Virus record (IMG/VR): IMGVR_UViG_3300025096_000004
Span: 1 to 64,000 of that record
DNA: 64,000 nucleotides
Direction: 5' to 3' (one strand)
DNA from: a virus
Both the position numbers and the translations under genes were made by a program. Below, in pieces: positions 14,657-21,954 of the stretch; positions within the stretch are counted from its first letter, which is position 1; every line of letters begins with the position of its first letter. The notes beneath the pieces were generated by a model. That model was not told where the DNA came from. It saw only the letters and a program-made list of their open reading frames with translations, and did no database searches.

Positions 14657-14859
14657 GCGATTTAGTTAAGTTCCGCTATATCTATAGCGGTTGTGACTTG
14701 AACGATAAAAAAGCCCTGTACTTGGGTGAAGCTTTCATCCATCGGAATGATGGTATCGTCGTTGAGAATCATAAGATTCTTGAGATTGGAGCCACAAAGC
14801 CAACAATCGTCGATTCTGGTTTGCTCAAGTACATGGAGGTTATCAATGAAAGTCGGTGA
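14647..14859 (+). CDS. MKVGDLV-family small SH3/KOW-like protein
   Basis: 70 aa, MQVGDLVKFRYIYSGCDLND, with a longer middle (DGIVVENHKILEIGATKP). Ends YMEVINESR. Overlaps both neighbours. Confidence 0.73.
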   Translation: MQVGDLVKFRYIYSGCDLNDKKALYLGEAFIHRNDGIVVENHKILEIGATKPTIVDSGLLKYMEVINESR

Positions 14860-14995
14860 TTTAGTTAAAGACCAGCACGGCAACACCGGAATCATTACAA
14901 AGGGATACTGGGGAAACCATAAACATTGGTGGGTTCATTGGACTCATGGCGGCTCAAATACAATCCACGAACGATGGTTGGAGGTGATAGCATGA
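14846..14995 (+). CDS. MKVGDLV-family small SH3/KOW-like protein
   Basis: 49 aa, the shortest member: MKVGDLVKDQHGNTGIITKG, HWWVHWTHGGSNTI, WLEVIA. Stop and next ATG overlap as ATGA. Confidence 0.73.
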   Translation: MKVGDLVKDQHGNTGIITKGYWGNHKHWWVHWTHGGSNTIHERWLEVIA

Positions 14996-15156
14996 AAGTC
15001 GGTGATTTAGCAATGACCCACAGGGGCAACCTTTGCGTTGTGGTCGAGGTCGGCAAAAACATTTGGGGTCGAATCGACTGGTACAACATTGTTTTCAGTT
15101 CTTCTGGATACCTACGCACCGGATACCCTGCCCACTGGCTACGGAGGCACCGATGA
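14992..15156 (+). CDS. MKVGDLV-family small SH3/KOW-like protein
   Basis: 54 aa, MKVGDLAMTHRGNLCVVVEV, GRIDWYNIVFSSSGYL, ending HWLRRHR. Basic C-terminus replaces the LEVI ending. 4-base overlaps on both sides. Confidence 0.72.
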   Translation: MKVGDLAMTHRGNLCVVVEVGKNIWGRIDWYNIVFSSSGYLRTGYPAHWLRRHR

Positions 15157-15359
15157 AAGTAGGTGATTTAGTAAGATTTACCGACAAAGGAACATATTCA
15201 AAATGGTTCTATTGCAGATATGCAAAGATTGAGAGTGTGAGCAAATGCAAAGCACATCTTCGTGTAAGATGGATTTTTCCTGTGAAATATTATGATAGAT
15301 GGACAACAATATCTGACTTTGGCGCAGATAAGTTTGAGGTCATCAATGAAGGTCGGTGA
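15153..15359 (+). CDS. MKVGDLV-family small SH3/KOW-like protein
   Basis: 68 aa, MKVGDLVRFTDKGTYSKWFY; strongly basic middle (KIESVSKCKAHLRVRWIFPVKY). Ends FEVINEGR with the 14-base overlap. Confidence 0.73.
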   Translation: MKVGDLVRFTDKGTYSKWFYCRYAKIESVSKCKAHLRVRWIFPVKYYDRWTTISDFGADKFEVINEGR

Positions 15360-15513
15360 TTTGATAAGGTCAAAAATGAATAATGGACTTCTTGGCATCA
15401 TTAAGGAAGCCTATGACTCTCCGAAGGGATTGTGGATAATCCATTGGATGGACGGTGGAACCTTTCATTCAGGGTCTTTGGCTCATGAGAACAATTTTGA
15501 GGTAATAAGTTAA
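15346..15513 (+). CDS. MKVGDLV-family small SH3/KOW-like protein
   Basis: 55 aa, MKVGDLIRSKMNNGLLGIIK, WIIHWMDGGTFHS, FEVIS. Last gene of the second chain; its stop is 2 bases before module 10. Confidence 0.74.
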   Translation: MKVGDLIRSKMNNGLLGIIKEAYDSPKGLWIIHWMDGGTFHSGSLAHENNFEVIS

Positions 15514-15515
15514 GC

Positions 15516-15558
15516 GGACATTTTCTGTCCTCGACAATCTGACCAAACAGGTTAGATT
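15516..15558 (+). promoter_or_regulatory. Operator-promoter module 10
   Basis: GGACA-ttttc-TGTCC (15516-15530), TCGACA, N16, -10 TAGATT (15553-15558). Confidence 0.8.
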
Positions 15559-15587
15559 ATAAGCATAACCCAAACCGTGGAGACACA

Positions 15588-16421
15588 ATGAACATATTTG
15601 AAAACAACGGAAGTGGCCGAAGCACATCAGCTTGCGGCTATTGCAGAACCACCGGACACGACATTAGGGACTGCCCACAGGTTCCCAAAGATTATGCCTA
15701 TTGGAAAGACTACAAAGTACCGCTTCAAGCTGGCAATCCCTGTCGCTGGTTCGCTGCTAATCAGCCCAAGTACTGGGGCGAGTGGTACACCAAGTGCATC
15801 AACGCCATGCACAGACAGCTTGAATATCAAAAGAAGAAGAACCAACCAAAAGTTAAGCGCACCTCTTATCCTCGTTCTTGCGGCTTCTGCGGTGAACTTG
15901 GACATACCCGTCGAAAGTGTCAGAAGATGAAGACCTTCTTGGTCGAAGCTTATCAAGCCAATGAGAACTGGCGACGAAAAGCCTATGAAGCTTTGGTCAA
16001 CAATCTTGGTATTTCTGTCGGTGCTGCTATAAAAGTTAAGAAAAGTGCTGGGTATCACTACGGTGCAGAGGCAACAGAGCATGTAGCCTTGGTGTCTTCG
16101 GTCAATTGGGATAAGTTAAACCTGTCCTGTGCCAATCAAACATGGGAAGACCAGTGGAGACAGCACCTCAGTGTGGAAGTCCTTCTCAACGGTCAAACCC
16201 TCACACTAAGGTTTGCAGACAGACTGCTTGAACCTGTTTTCCGTCACATTTCTGGCTATAGTGGTGTCACTTATCTTGATAAGGTCGCCCCTGCTCCAAA
16301 GCCCCTTGATGAGTCTTGGGTCACTGACTACAAAGAAGCTTTCGACTTCATCGCAAAGAAGCGCAGCTATGAAAGGCTTGAGCAAGCGGGTATCGTCGCT
16401 CTTGTCGAGAAGTGGAAATAA
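15588..16421 (+). CDS. Double CCHC zinc-knuckle protein, paralogue 3
   Basis: 277 aa. Knuckles CGYCRTTGHDIRDC (about residues 17-30) and CGFCGELGHTRRKC (about 99-112), followed by the shared MKTFLVEAYQANENWRR domain and a C-terminal region present in all three paralogues. The inter-knuckle linker is aromatic (YWKDYK, YWGEWY) unlike the basic one in paralogue 1. All three genes head their own operator-promoter, spaced about 4 kb apart. Nucleic-acid binding is inferred from the knuckles. Confidence 0.8.
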   Translation: MNIFENNGSGRSTSACGYCRTTGHDIRDCPQVPKDYAYWKDYKVPLQAGNPCRWFAANQPKYWGEWYTKCINAMHRQLEYQKKKNQPKVKRTSYPRSCGFCGELGHTRRKCQKMKTFLVEAYQANENWRRKAYEALVNNLGISVGAAIKVKKSAGYHYGAEATEHVALVSSVNWDKLNLSCANQTWEDQWRQHLSVEVLLNGQTLTLRFADRLLEPVFRHISGYSGVTYLDKVAPAPKPLDESWVTDYKEAFDFIAKKRSYERLEQAGIVALVEKWK

Positions 16422-16423
16422 AC

Positions 16424-16466
16424 GGACATTTTCTGTCCTCGACAACTGTCGAGGATAGGTTATATT
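16424..16466 (+). promoter_or_regulatory. Operator-promoter module 11 with second dyad
   Basis: GGACA-ttttc-TGTCC (16424-16438), TCGACA, N16, TATATT (16461-16466). CCTCGAC-aact-GTCGAGG, a perfect 7-bp-arm dyad, lies over the -35. Confidence 0.85.
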
Positions 16467-16495
16467 ATATACATCACTCAAGAACAGGAACTTTT

Positions 16496-17257
16496 ATGAC
16501 AGCAAAACAACAACAACTTGCCCTCATCCAAAAAACCATCGAAGCTGCCGACAAGCTTGGCAACAAAAGGGATGTTTACACTCTGGGTTCTCTCCTGCGC
16601 TATCGACAAAAGCGAAAGCTGTCCCACCGTCAGGAAGACTTCTTAAAGAAGCTAATCCAGCGCAACGATGAGTCTGCATTGAAGGCACTGGCTGATAAAA
16701 ATGCAGAGTGGGAGCGTGAATGGCGAAGCAACGATGAATTGAGGGCAAAGGCCGAGGTCATTGCAAATTATTATTTGACCACGACCTACTATAATGTACC
16801 TGCTCGAAAGGTCATTCAATGGCGCAAGATTGAAAGCTTTACAGCCCACTCAGAAGAAGAGAAGAGCGAGTTGTATGCAGACTGTCTCCCTCCGAAGCGT
16901 CAGGTTTTGAGAATGGTTAACAACAAGTATGCTGAGAACGTATGGCAAAGCCACAATGCCGAGCCTAAATGGAAGGTCGGTGACATGGTAGCTATCCGCA
17001 AGTCTTATAAAGGAACCCTTAACCTTGGAAACAAAATCGCCACAAGCCATTGGCATGGCAAACAAGGTTTCCCGATGTTCGATGAATTGAGCTATTTGAT
17101 TGTAGCAGTGGATTCAAAGCCAATCAGTGAGTCTCTCAAGTACGACAAGAGCCGAGGTGGTTGCAGATATTACAAACTGCTACCCGTAGGCTACCCTACC
17201 CCCGTGGATGTCATGGAGTGTAACCTAAAGAAGCTTCTCAAAAAACAGGTGAGCTAA
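16496..17257 (+). CDS. Hypothetical protein with C-terminal GD-x-V segment
   Basis: 253 aa from ATG 16496; the frame is open upstream through the promoter but ATG 16412 would precede it. N-terminal helical region (TAKQQQLALIQKTIEAADKLG, SHRQEDFLKKLI), middle QRNDESALKALADKNAEWERE. The C-terminal third begins WKVGDMVAIRKSYKG and continues YLIVAVDSKP, so a KOW/SH3-like module is fused to a helical domain. This may show the ancestral context of the small paralogues. Stop overlaps the next MKVGN start (TAATG). Confidence 0.7.
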   Translation: MTAKQQQLALIQKTIEAADKLGNKRDVYTLGSLLRYRQKRKLSHRQEDFLKKLIQRNDESALKALADKNAEWEREWRSNDELRAKAEVIANYYLTTTYYNVPARKVIQWRKIESFTAHSEEEKSELYADCLPPKRQVLRMVNNKYAENVWQSHNAEPKWKVGDMVAIRKSYKGTLNLGNKIATSHWHGKQGFPMFDELSYLIVAVDSKPISESLKYDKSRGGCRYYKLLPVGYPTPVDVMECNLKKLLKKQVS

Positions 17258-17451
17258 TGAAAGTCGGTAATTTAGTTACATGGTCGGAACCCTCCCCGTA
17301 CCCCGAACAATGTCAGCTTGGTGTGATTATAACAATCGAAGCTTGTACGATTTGTCCAGAAGACCAGTACGTCCAGATTCAATGGGCAGATGAGGAGAAA
17401 GGCAGCAGCAGGTCATGGGAACAAGTCCAAGACATAAAGGTGATAGCATGA
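17257..17451 (+). CDS. MKVGDLV-family small SH3/KOW-like protein
   Basis: 64 aa, MKVGNLVTWSEPSPYPEQCQ, YVQIQWADEEKGSS, ending IKVIA. The first loop resembles that of the 14015 gene. 4-base overlap with the next gene. Confidence 0.73.
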   Translation: MKVGNLVTWSEPSPYPEQCQLGVIITIEACTICPEDQYVQIQWADEEKGSSRSWEQVQDIKVIA

Positions 17452-17657
17452 AAGTCGGTGATTTAGTTAAATACAAGACAACTGGTGACATGGGCTTGAT
17501 TATTCGGATGGAGACAAAGCCAGCTTTGCCAACCGATAGAGAATGGGTTTATGTGGCATGGATAGGCCAAGAAGGTCAAGCCACTCGATGGCGATGGGGT
17601 CGAGAACTCTCAGGGTATCCCAAAGCAGACTTGGAGGTCATCAATGAAGGTCGGTGA
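17448..17657 (+). CDS. MKVGDLV-family small SH3/KOW-like protein
   Basis: 69 aa, MKVGDLVKYKTTGDMGLIIR, WVYVAWIGQEGQATRWRW, ending LEVINEGR with the 14-base overlap. Trp/Arg-rich third strand. Confidence 0.74.
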   Translation: MKVGDLVKYKTTGDMGLIIRMETKPALPTDREWVYVAWIGQEGQATRWRWGRELSGYPKADLEVINEGR

Positions 17658-17823
17658 CTTGGTTAAAATCGAAACTTATCGCAACAGTGGCGACATTGAA
17701 GCAATTGGAATACTTTTGAAATACGATCTCGTCCGAGCGCGAGCCACTGTTCATGTTACTGATGGAACCCAGCAAAATGTTCCAGTCGGTCTGATTTCGA
17801 GGTATCGTAATGAAAGTCGGTGA
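17644..17823 (+). CDS. MKVGDLV-family small SH3/KOW-like protein
   Basis: 59 aa, MKVGDLVKIETYRNSGDIEA, ATVHVTDGTQQNVPV, ending RYRNESR. 14-base overlap with both neighbours. Confidence 0.72.
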   Translation: MKVGDLVKIETYRNSGDIEAIGILLKYDLVRARATVHVTDGTQQNVPVGLISRYRNESR

Positions 17824-17989
17824 TTTGGTATCAGCCCCGAAGAGTCAATTTGATGACTTTGACATGAAGCAGTTCTTTGGTTTGGTTGTCTGGACGGATG
17901 GCTACAAGGTCACTCTTCTTGTCGATGGGCTGGAAGAAACATGGACAACCTTTGACCTCAAAGCGATAGGCGCAAAGGTCATAAGTTAA
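17810..17989 (+). CDS. MKVGDLV-family small SH3/KOW-like protein
   Basis: 59 aa, MKVGDLVSAPKSQFDDFDMK, FGLVVWTDGYKVTLLVDG, ending AKVIS. Acidic first loop. Last of the chain; stop 3 bases before module 12. Confidence 0.72.
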   Translation: MKVGDLVSAPKSQFDDFDMKQFFGLVVWTDGYKVTLLVDGLEETWTTFDLKAIGAKVIS

Positions 17990-17992
17990 ACC

Positions 17993-18035
17993 GGACAATT
18001 TCTGTCCTCGACAATCTGGCTGAACAGGTTATATT
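17993..18035 (+). promoter_or_regulatory. Operator-promoter module 12
   Basis: GGACA-atttc-TGTCC (17993-18007), TCGACA, N16, TATATT (18030-18035). Confidence 0.85.
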
Positions 18036-18059
18036 ATATACATCACAAGGAAAGCTAAC

Positions 18060-18242
18060 ATGAAAAAGCAATCATCTAAAGCCCAAATACTCAAGCAACT
18101 GGCCGCAGCCAGAGGCATCGAGCGCAAGCGACACTTTGAAGCTGGCGGGTCTTTGGTCGATTGGCGTGGAGGCACTCGAACAGTGACAAAAAACAAAAAG
18201 AAGTCAGCTTCAAAACTGGCTTGCCGAGGGCGATTCCGCTAA
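18060..18242 (+). CDS. Small basic conserved phage-type protein
   Basis: 60 aa, about a third Lys/Arg. RKRHFEAGGSLVDWRGGTRT followed by a Lys-rich tail and CRGRFR fits a short basic protein found in many phages (pattern HFxxGG-x-W-RG), function unknown. It sits alone between two operator-promoter modules, so it is transcribed as a separate short unit or read through. Confidence 0.7.
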   Translation: MKKQSSKAQILKQLAAARGIERKRHFEAGGSLVDWRGGTRTVTKNKKKSASKLACRGRFR

Positions 18243-18244
18243 AC

Positions 18245-18287
18245 CGGACAGAAATTGTCCTCGACAACTCGCCAAAACTAATTATAT
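18245..18287 (+). promoter_or_regulatory. Operator-promoter module 13
   Basis: GGACA-gaaat-TGTCC (18245-18259), TCGACA, N16, TATATT (18282-18287). Drives the MoxR-type ATPase. Confidence 0.85.
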
Positions 18288-18337
18288 TATATACATCAAA
18301 CAAAAACTTTCTTTAACCCCCCAATCTGGAGTCCATC

Positions 18338-19396
18338 ATGGCAGTAGATTTTAAAACATTCCTCTCAGTCGTTCCTCACATCGTCGCAGCACGATTCCCA
18401 ATCCTTACCCGAGGCCGCCACGGTATCGGGAAATCCACTGTGGTTTATCAGCTTGCAGACAGCATGGGTCTTCCAGTTGTCGAGCGTCGAGCTTCACAGA
18501 TGACCGAAGGTGACCTCTTGGGTCTGCCGAAGGTCGAAGGTAATATCACAAAGTGGCTTGCTCCAGAGTGGCTCCATGAAGCTTGTAATAAGCCTGTAGT
18601 CCTCTTCCTCGATGAAGTTGACCGAGCGACGATGGAAGTCCGACAGGGCATCTTTGAGCTTTGCGATTCTCGTAAAATCGCTGGCTATGAGCTTCATCCA
18701 GATACCATCATCTTTGCTGCCGTCAACGGTGGACAGCATGGAGCGCAGTACCAAGTCGGTGAAATGGATCCAGCGGAGCTTGACCGTTACACTGTCTTTG
18801 ACCTTGAGCCTTCAATTGAAGATTGGCTGATTTGGGCTAAAGACAACGTAGTTCAAGAGATTTGGGACTTCATCAACCATAATCATGGTCACTTGGAGCA
18901 CAACGATGACTATGAACCTAACAAGGTTTATCCTTCTCGTCGCTCTTGGGAACGTCTTTCTAAGACCTTGACCTCGATGGGGAAGGACATCGAATCCTCT
19001 CCGGTTCTCTATCAGCTTGCCTGTGCTTTCATCGGCTTTGAAGGTGCTGTAGCTTTCAATGACTTCATGAAGAACTATGAACGTCAAGTCACTATCGAGA
19101 ACATCCTTGATGAAGGTAAGCTTGAATTGACCAAAGATTGGAAAATCAATGACCATAACTCTCTTATCGAGAAGTTCAAGGCCAAAGAGGTTTTCAATGA
19201 GAAGCTCGATGACAATCGTTTGCAGAACCTTGCAAACTACTTTGTCACCCTTCCTTCTGAGATTGCCATGACCCTTTGGCAAGTAATGGGAACCACCGAG
19301 TTCGCCACCTACAACGTGGCAAAGCTCCACAACCTCACTGCTTCTTGTGGAACCGTTGTTCAAGACTTCATCGTCGAAATCTTGACCGCAAAATAA
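18338..19396 (+). CDS. MoxR-type AAA+ ATPase
   Basis: 352 aa. Walker A GRHGIGKST (residues 26-34), Walker B LFLDEVDRA (89-97), then a sensor-like AAVNGGQHG segment. The pattern ASQMTEGDLLGLP after the first helix is typical of the MoxR/CbbQ branch. Such ATPases act as chaperones that remodel target complexes with a VWA-domain partner, and the next gene encodes exactly such a partner. Each has its own operator-promoter, implying coordinate control. The C-terminal lid is helical. Confidence 0.88.
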   Translation: MAVDFKTFLSVVPHIVAARFPILTRGRHGIGKSTVVYQLADSMGLPVVERRASQMTEGDLLGLPKVEGNITKWLAPEWLHEACNKPVVLFLDEVDRATMEVRQGIFELCDSRKIAGYELHPDTIIFAAVNGGQHGAQYQVGEMDPAELDRYTVFDLEPSIEDWLIWAKDNVVQEIWDFINHNHGHLEHNDDYEPNKVYPSRRSWERLSKTLTSMGKDIESSPVLYQLACAFIGFEGAVAFNDFMKNYERQVTIENILDEGKLELTKDWKINDHNSLIEKFKAKEVFNEKLDDNRLQNLANYFVTLPSEIAMTLWQVMGTTEFATYNVAKLHNLTASCGTVVQDFIVEILTAK

Positions 19397-19401
19397 GAAA
19401 C

Positions 19402-19444
19402 GGACAAAAACTGTCCTCGACAATAGTCGAGGACATGTTATATT
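19402..19444 (+). promoter_or_regulatory. Operator-promoter module 14 with second dyad
   Basis: GGACA-aaaac-TGTCC (19402-19416), TCGACA, N16, TATATT (19439-19444). CCTCGAC-aata-GTCGAGG overlaps the -35. Confidence 0.85.
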
Positions 19445-19474
19445 ATATATGAACCCAATCAATGGAGGTCTTTC

Positions 19475-20650
19475 ATGGCTTTTGATTTAGATAAACACAC
19501 TTGGCGACTCCTTCAGAATGAGCCTTTCTTTGCCGCTCTCTCTCGTCGCATCCACAAGACACCGACAACAGCTATTCCAACCGCTGGTGTTAAGTTAAAC
19601 CCTGAGACTGCACAGTTTGAAATGATTTACAATCCTGAGTTCTTTGAGAAGCTGGAAGATAATCATAAGCTTGGAGTCTTGATGCACGAATACTATCACA
19701 TCATCTTTGAGCATGTCACTGGTCGCTTGCCACCGGAAGGCATGAACATGATGTGGAATATTGCGACTGACCTTGCAATCAATTCACACCTCAAAGGCAT
19801 GTTACCCGAAGGGTGCTGTATGCCCGAACAAGACCGTTTTGAAGAGTATCCTTCTGGCAAGTCTGCTGAGTGGTACTATTCAAAGCTACTCAAAGAGCAA
19901 GATGAAGAAGACCAAGACGGCAAAGGCGAAGGTGAAGGGTCAGGCAAAGGCGACCTTTCAGACCAGCAATTCGACAGTCATGAAGGATGGGGCGAAGCTG
20001 ATGAAGATACAAAGCAGATGGCTAAAGAGCGATTGCGTCAAGCAGTCGAAGACTCAGCCAAAGAAGCGCAGAATAAAGGCTCTTGGGGTACAATGTCATC
20101 CGGTATGCGAAAGAAGATTATGGATATGATTACTCCGAAGGTCGATTGGCGCAAGGTTCTTCGATATTTCATCAAAACCTCGCAACGTGCCAACAAGCGC
20201 AGCACAGTTCGACGCATCAACAAGCGTTTTCCTTACATCCACGCTGGAAAGAAGGTACAACGTCAGGCGAAGATAGCTATCTCCATCGACCAGTCAGGCT
20301 CAGTCTCTGACAAGATGCTTGCTGCGTTCTTTGCCGAGCTTAACACTTTGGCGAAGCTTGCCGAGTTCACTGTCATTCCCTTCGATACCGAAGTAGCCGA
20401 AGATAAGGTCTATGTCTGGAAAAAGAACCAGAACAAGCCTTGGGAACGTGTCCTTTGCGGTGGAACCTGTTTCGATGCTCCGACAAAGTATGTCAACAAG
20501 GGAAGCTTTGATGGTCATATCGTCTTAACCGACATGTGCGCTCCAAAGCCTGTTTCTTCCAAGTGCCAGCGCATGTGGATGACAGACAACGAAAACGCTC
20601 GAAATCCGTACTTTACAACCAATGAACGGGTTATAGCCATAGAAGCCTAA
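19475..20650 (+). CDS. VWA-like / putative metallopeptidase partner of MoxR ATPase
   Basis: 391 aa. The N-terminal domain carries LMHEYYHIIFEH (HExxH at residues 71-75) and IATDLAIN, the layout of DUF2201-type putative metallopeptidase domains. A Gly/Glu/Asp-rich linker (about 150-175) follows. The C-terminal VWA-like domain has AISIDQSGSVSD (MIDAS DxSGS), a Thr in GGTCFD and IVLTDMCA. MoxR and VWA pairs are a known system type, used to activate or assemble metalloenzymes and other complexes; the target here is unknown. Confidence 0.85.
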   Translation: MAFDLDKHTWRLLQNEPFFAALSRRIHKTPTTAIPTAGVKLNPETAQFEMIYNPEFFEKLEDNHKLGVLMHEYYHIIFEHVTGRLPPEGMNMMWNIATDLAINSHLKGMLPEGCCMPEQDRFEEYPSGKSAEWYYSKLLKEQDEEDQDGKGEGEGSGKGDLSDQQFDSHEGWGEADEDTKQMAKERLRQAVEDSAKEAQNKGSWGTMSSGMRKKIMDMITPKVDWRKVLRYFIKTSQRANKRSTVRRINKRFPYIHAGKKVQRQAKIAISIDQSGSVSDKMLAAFFAELNTLAKLAEFTVIPFDTEVAEDKVYVWKKNQNKPWERVLCGGTCFDAPTKYVNKGSFDGHIVLTDMCAPKPVSSKCQRMWMTDNENARNPYFTTNERVIAIEA

Positions 20651-20664
20651 ACAATGGCCTATTC

Positions 20665-20726
20665 AGGCATCTAAGGCGGCTCTGACAGGCTCAGAGGGGT
20701 AGGATGGTGGGAGTTCTTAGATGCCT
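20665..20726 (+). ncRNA. Structured RNA element between genes
   Basis: An 11-bp outer stem AGGCATCTAAG (20665-20675) with CTTAGATGCCT (20716-20726) encloses a 6-bp hairpin CTCTGA (20680-20685) with TCAGAG (20691-20696), and a 19-nt purine-rich single strand (20697-20715). No T-run follows, so it is not a simple terminator. It stands 38 bases before the start of 20765, in the only gap of this region without a GGACA module. Candidates: processed small RNA, riboregulator or RNase site. Confidence 0.55.
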
Positions 20727-20764
20727 CACAAACCAATCAATTACAACCAAACAATGGAGACTCT

Positions 20765-21058
20765 ATGTCAAAAAAAATGAAAAACCAACAAGTAATCAAG
20801 GCTTTCTTCAATGGCCGAAAAGCTTGTTCTCACACTTGGAACCTTTCCACAGATGGAGCCAAGCTTTATTCCTATAACCTTGAGATAGCAAGGCGAGACA
20901 CCGAAGGGGGTTATGTAGTCTTTGACTATACAGCACCTGCCGACGGATTTGCTTCACAGACAACCTCTCAGCACGTTGGCATGACCAAGAGAGCAGCACC
21001 ATCCAGACTCACAACCATCATGAGGCCAGATGCCGCAAAGGTCGCAGGTTTAATATAA
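20765..21058 (+). CDS. Hypothetical basic protein
   Basis: 97 aa behind AATGGAG. MSKKMKNQQVIKAFFNGRKA, then GAKLYSYNLEIARRDTEGGYVVFDYTA reads as beta strands. SQHVGMTKRAA is basic. No family recognised. It has no promoter of its own, so it is read through the structured element at 20665. Confidence 0.65.
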   Translation: MSKKMKNQQVIKAFFNGRKACSHTWNLSTDGAKLYSYNLEIARRDTEGGYVVFDYTAPADGFASQTTSQHVGMTKRAAPSRLTTIMRPDAAKVAGLI

Positions 21059-21060
21059 AC

Positions 21061-21103
21061 GGACATTTTCTGTCCTCGACAATAGTCGAGGATAGGTTAT
21101 ATT
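21061..21103 (+). promoter_or_regulatory. Operator-promoter module 15 with second dyad
   Basis: GGACA-ttttc-TGTCC (21061-21075), TCGACA, N16, TATATT (21098-21103). CCTCGAC-aata-GTCGAGG overlaps the -35, as in module 14. Confidence 0.85.
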
Positions 21104-21174
21104 ATATATGTTAAACCCTTTCAGCGGATTCAATTTATGATTCTTTCACTTCTCACATATCTGGAGACACTATT

Positions 21175-21405
21175 ATGCAAAATCTTATTCTTACTCGCCT
21201 CGTTGACGGCTCCAAAGCCGTTATCACCCATTGGGATCACTTTTATGTTAATCGCTCTACTGGTTCCACAATCGACAGGGCTTTTACAATCAAATACCTC
21301 GATGGAGACTATGAAGGTCAAAGCCACTGTTGGTCAATCCACAGTCTTCACACGCTATTCCACATCGTCGGAAAGAACGAGGTCAGCAATGACAAAATCT
21401 CCTAA
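21175..21405 (+). CDS. Hypothetical small protein
   Basis: 76 aa from ATG 21175 behind TGGAGAC. MQNLILTRLVDGSKAVITHW, AFTIKYLDGDYEGQ; beta-rich and possibly a distant SH3/KOW-like fold (IKYLDG strand). A longer frame starting at 21137 covers the same DNA but lacks a ribosome-binding site and is read as a shadow. Overlaps the next start by 17 bases. Confidence 0.6.
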   Translation: MQNLILTRLVDGSKAVITHWDHFYVNRSTGSTIDRAFTIKYLDGDYEGQSHCWSIHSLHTLFHIVGKNEVSNDKIS

Positions 21406-21733
21406 GTGTGCATATAAACAAGGCGACCTTGTGAACAAGGCAGGGCAAATGGGCATCGTCACCAACACCGACGATACTTTTTACACCTTTCAGTTGCTTG
21501 GCAGTCAACCCATTACTCATACCACGATGAACATCACAGTTAGACACTATCTCAAACTGGTCAAGGCTCAAGAACAGATTACAACTGGCAGGGGCGTTTC
21601 AAGTGACTTCGTTGTAAGGAACCTAACCTTAGAAGAAGAGCTTCTTGAAGGCGACCCACAACCGCTAATCACAGGCAAAGTCAACCGACATGCCGAGAAC
21701 ACTTTAAATAAGTTAAGTCAAGGAGAAGTATAA
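21389..21733 (+). CDS. SH3/KOW-like protein with C-terminal extension
   Basis: 114 aa from ATG 21389 within the preceding gene's end. YKQGDLVNKAGQMGIVTNTDDTFYTFQL follows the family scheme in residues 9-50. An extra 55 residues (TGRGVSSDFVVRNLTLEEELLEG) follow, absent from the short paralogues. Stop overlaps the next start (TAATG). Confidence 0.6.
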   Translation: MTKSPKCAYKQGDLVNKAGQMGIVTNTDDTFYTFQLLGSQPITHTTMNITVRHYLKLVKAQEQITTGRGVSSDFVVRNLTLEEELLEGDPQPLITGKVNRHAENTLNKLSQGEV

Positions 21734-21954
21734 TGAACAGGTTCAATAGAAGCAGAAGAAAGCAAGTCGAAACCTATGAAGTGGGAGCTTTAGTAGAGTA
21801 TCGTTGTGACCCATCTGGAATGGAACCCTTTGACCTGCTGGCTATAGTCTTAGAGTATATGCCCAAAGAGGGCTATTACCTTATTAGGTTCATGGATGAT
21901 GGCTCTACTCTACATTGTGTCCATTCAGAGATATGCCGACCGGAGGCAGTATGA
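21733..21954 (+). CDS. SH3/KOW-like protein with basic N-terminus
   Basis: 73 aa. The basic N-terminus MNRFNRSRRKQ is followed by YEVGALVEYRCDPSGMEP, LAIVLEYMPKEGYYLIRFMDDGSTL. The strand order of the family is kept, with VGALVE for VGDLVK. 4-base overlap to the next member. Confidence 0.65.
   Translation: MNRFNRSRRKQVETYEVGALVEYRCDPSGMEPFDLLAIVLEYMPKEGYYLIRFMDDGSTLHCVHSEICRPEAV

Noticed and set aside
15627-16082. Long minus-strand frame opposite the third zinc-knuckle gene
   Set aside because: It lies wholly within a well-supported + strand gene, and its product is a hydrophobic shadow with no site for translation. The same applies to 18812-19462 and 48146-48556.
21137-21733. 198-codon frame with a hydrophobic N-terminus
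   Set aside because: The first 84 codons are out of frame with 21175-21405, which has a clear GGAG site. Only the part from ATG 21389 is accepted as a gene.
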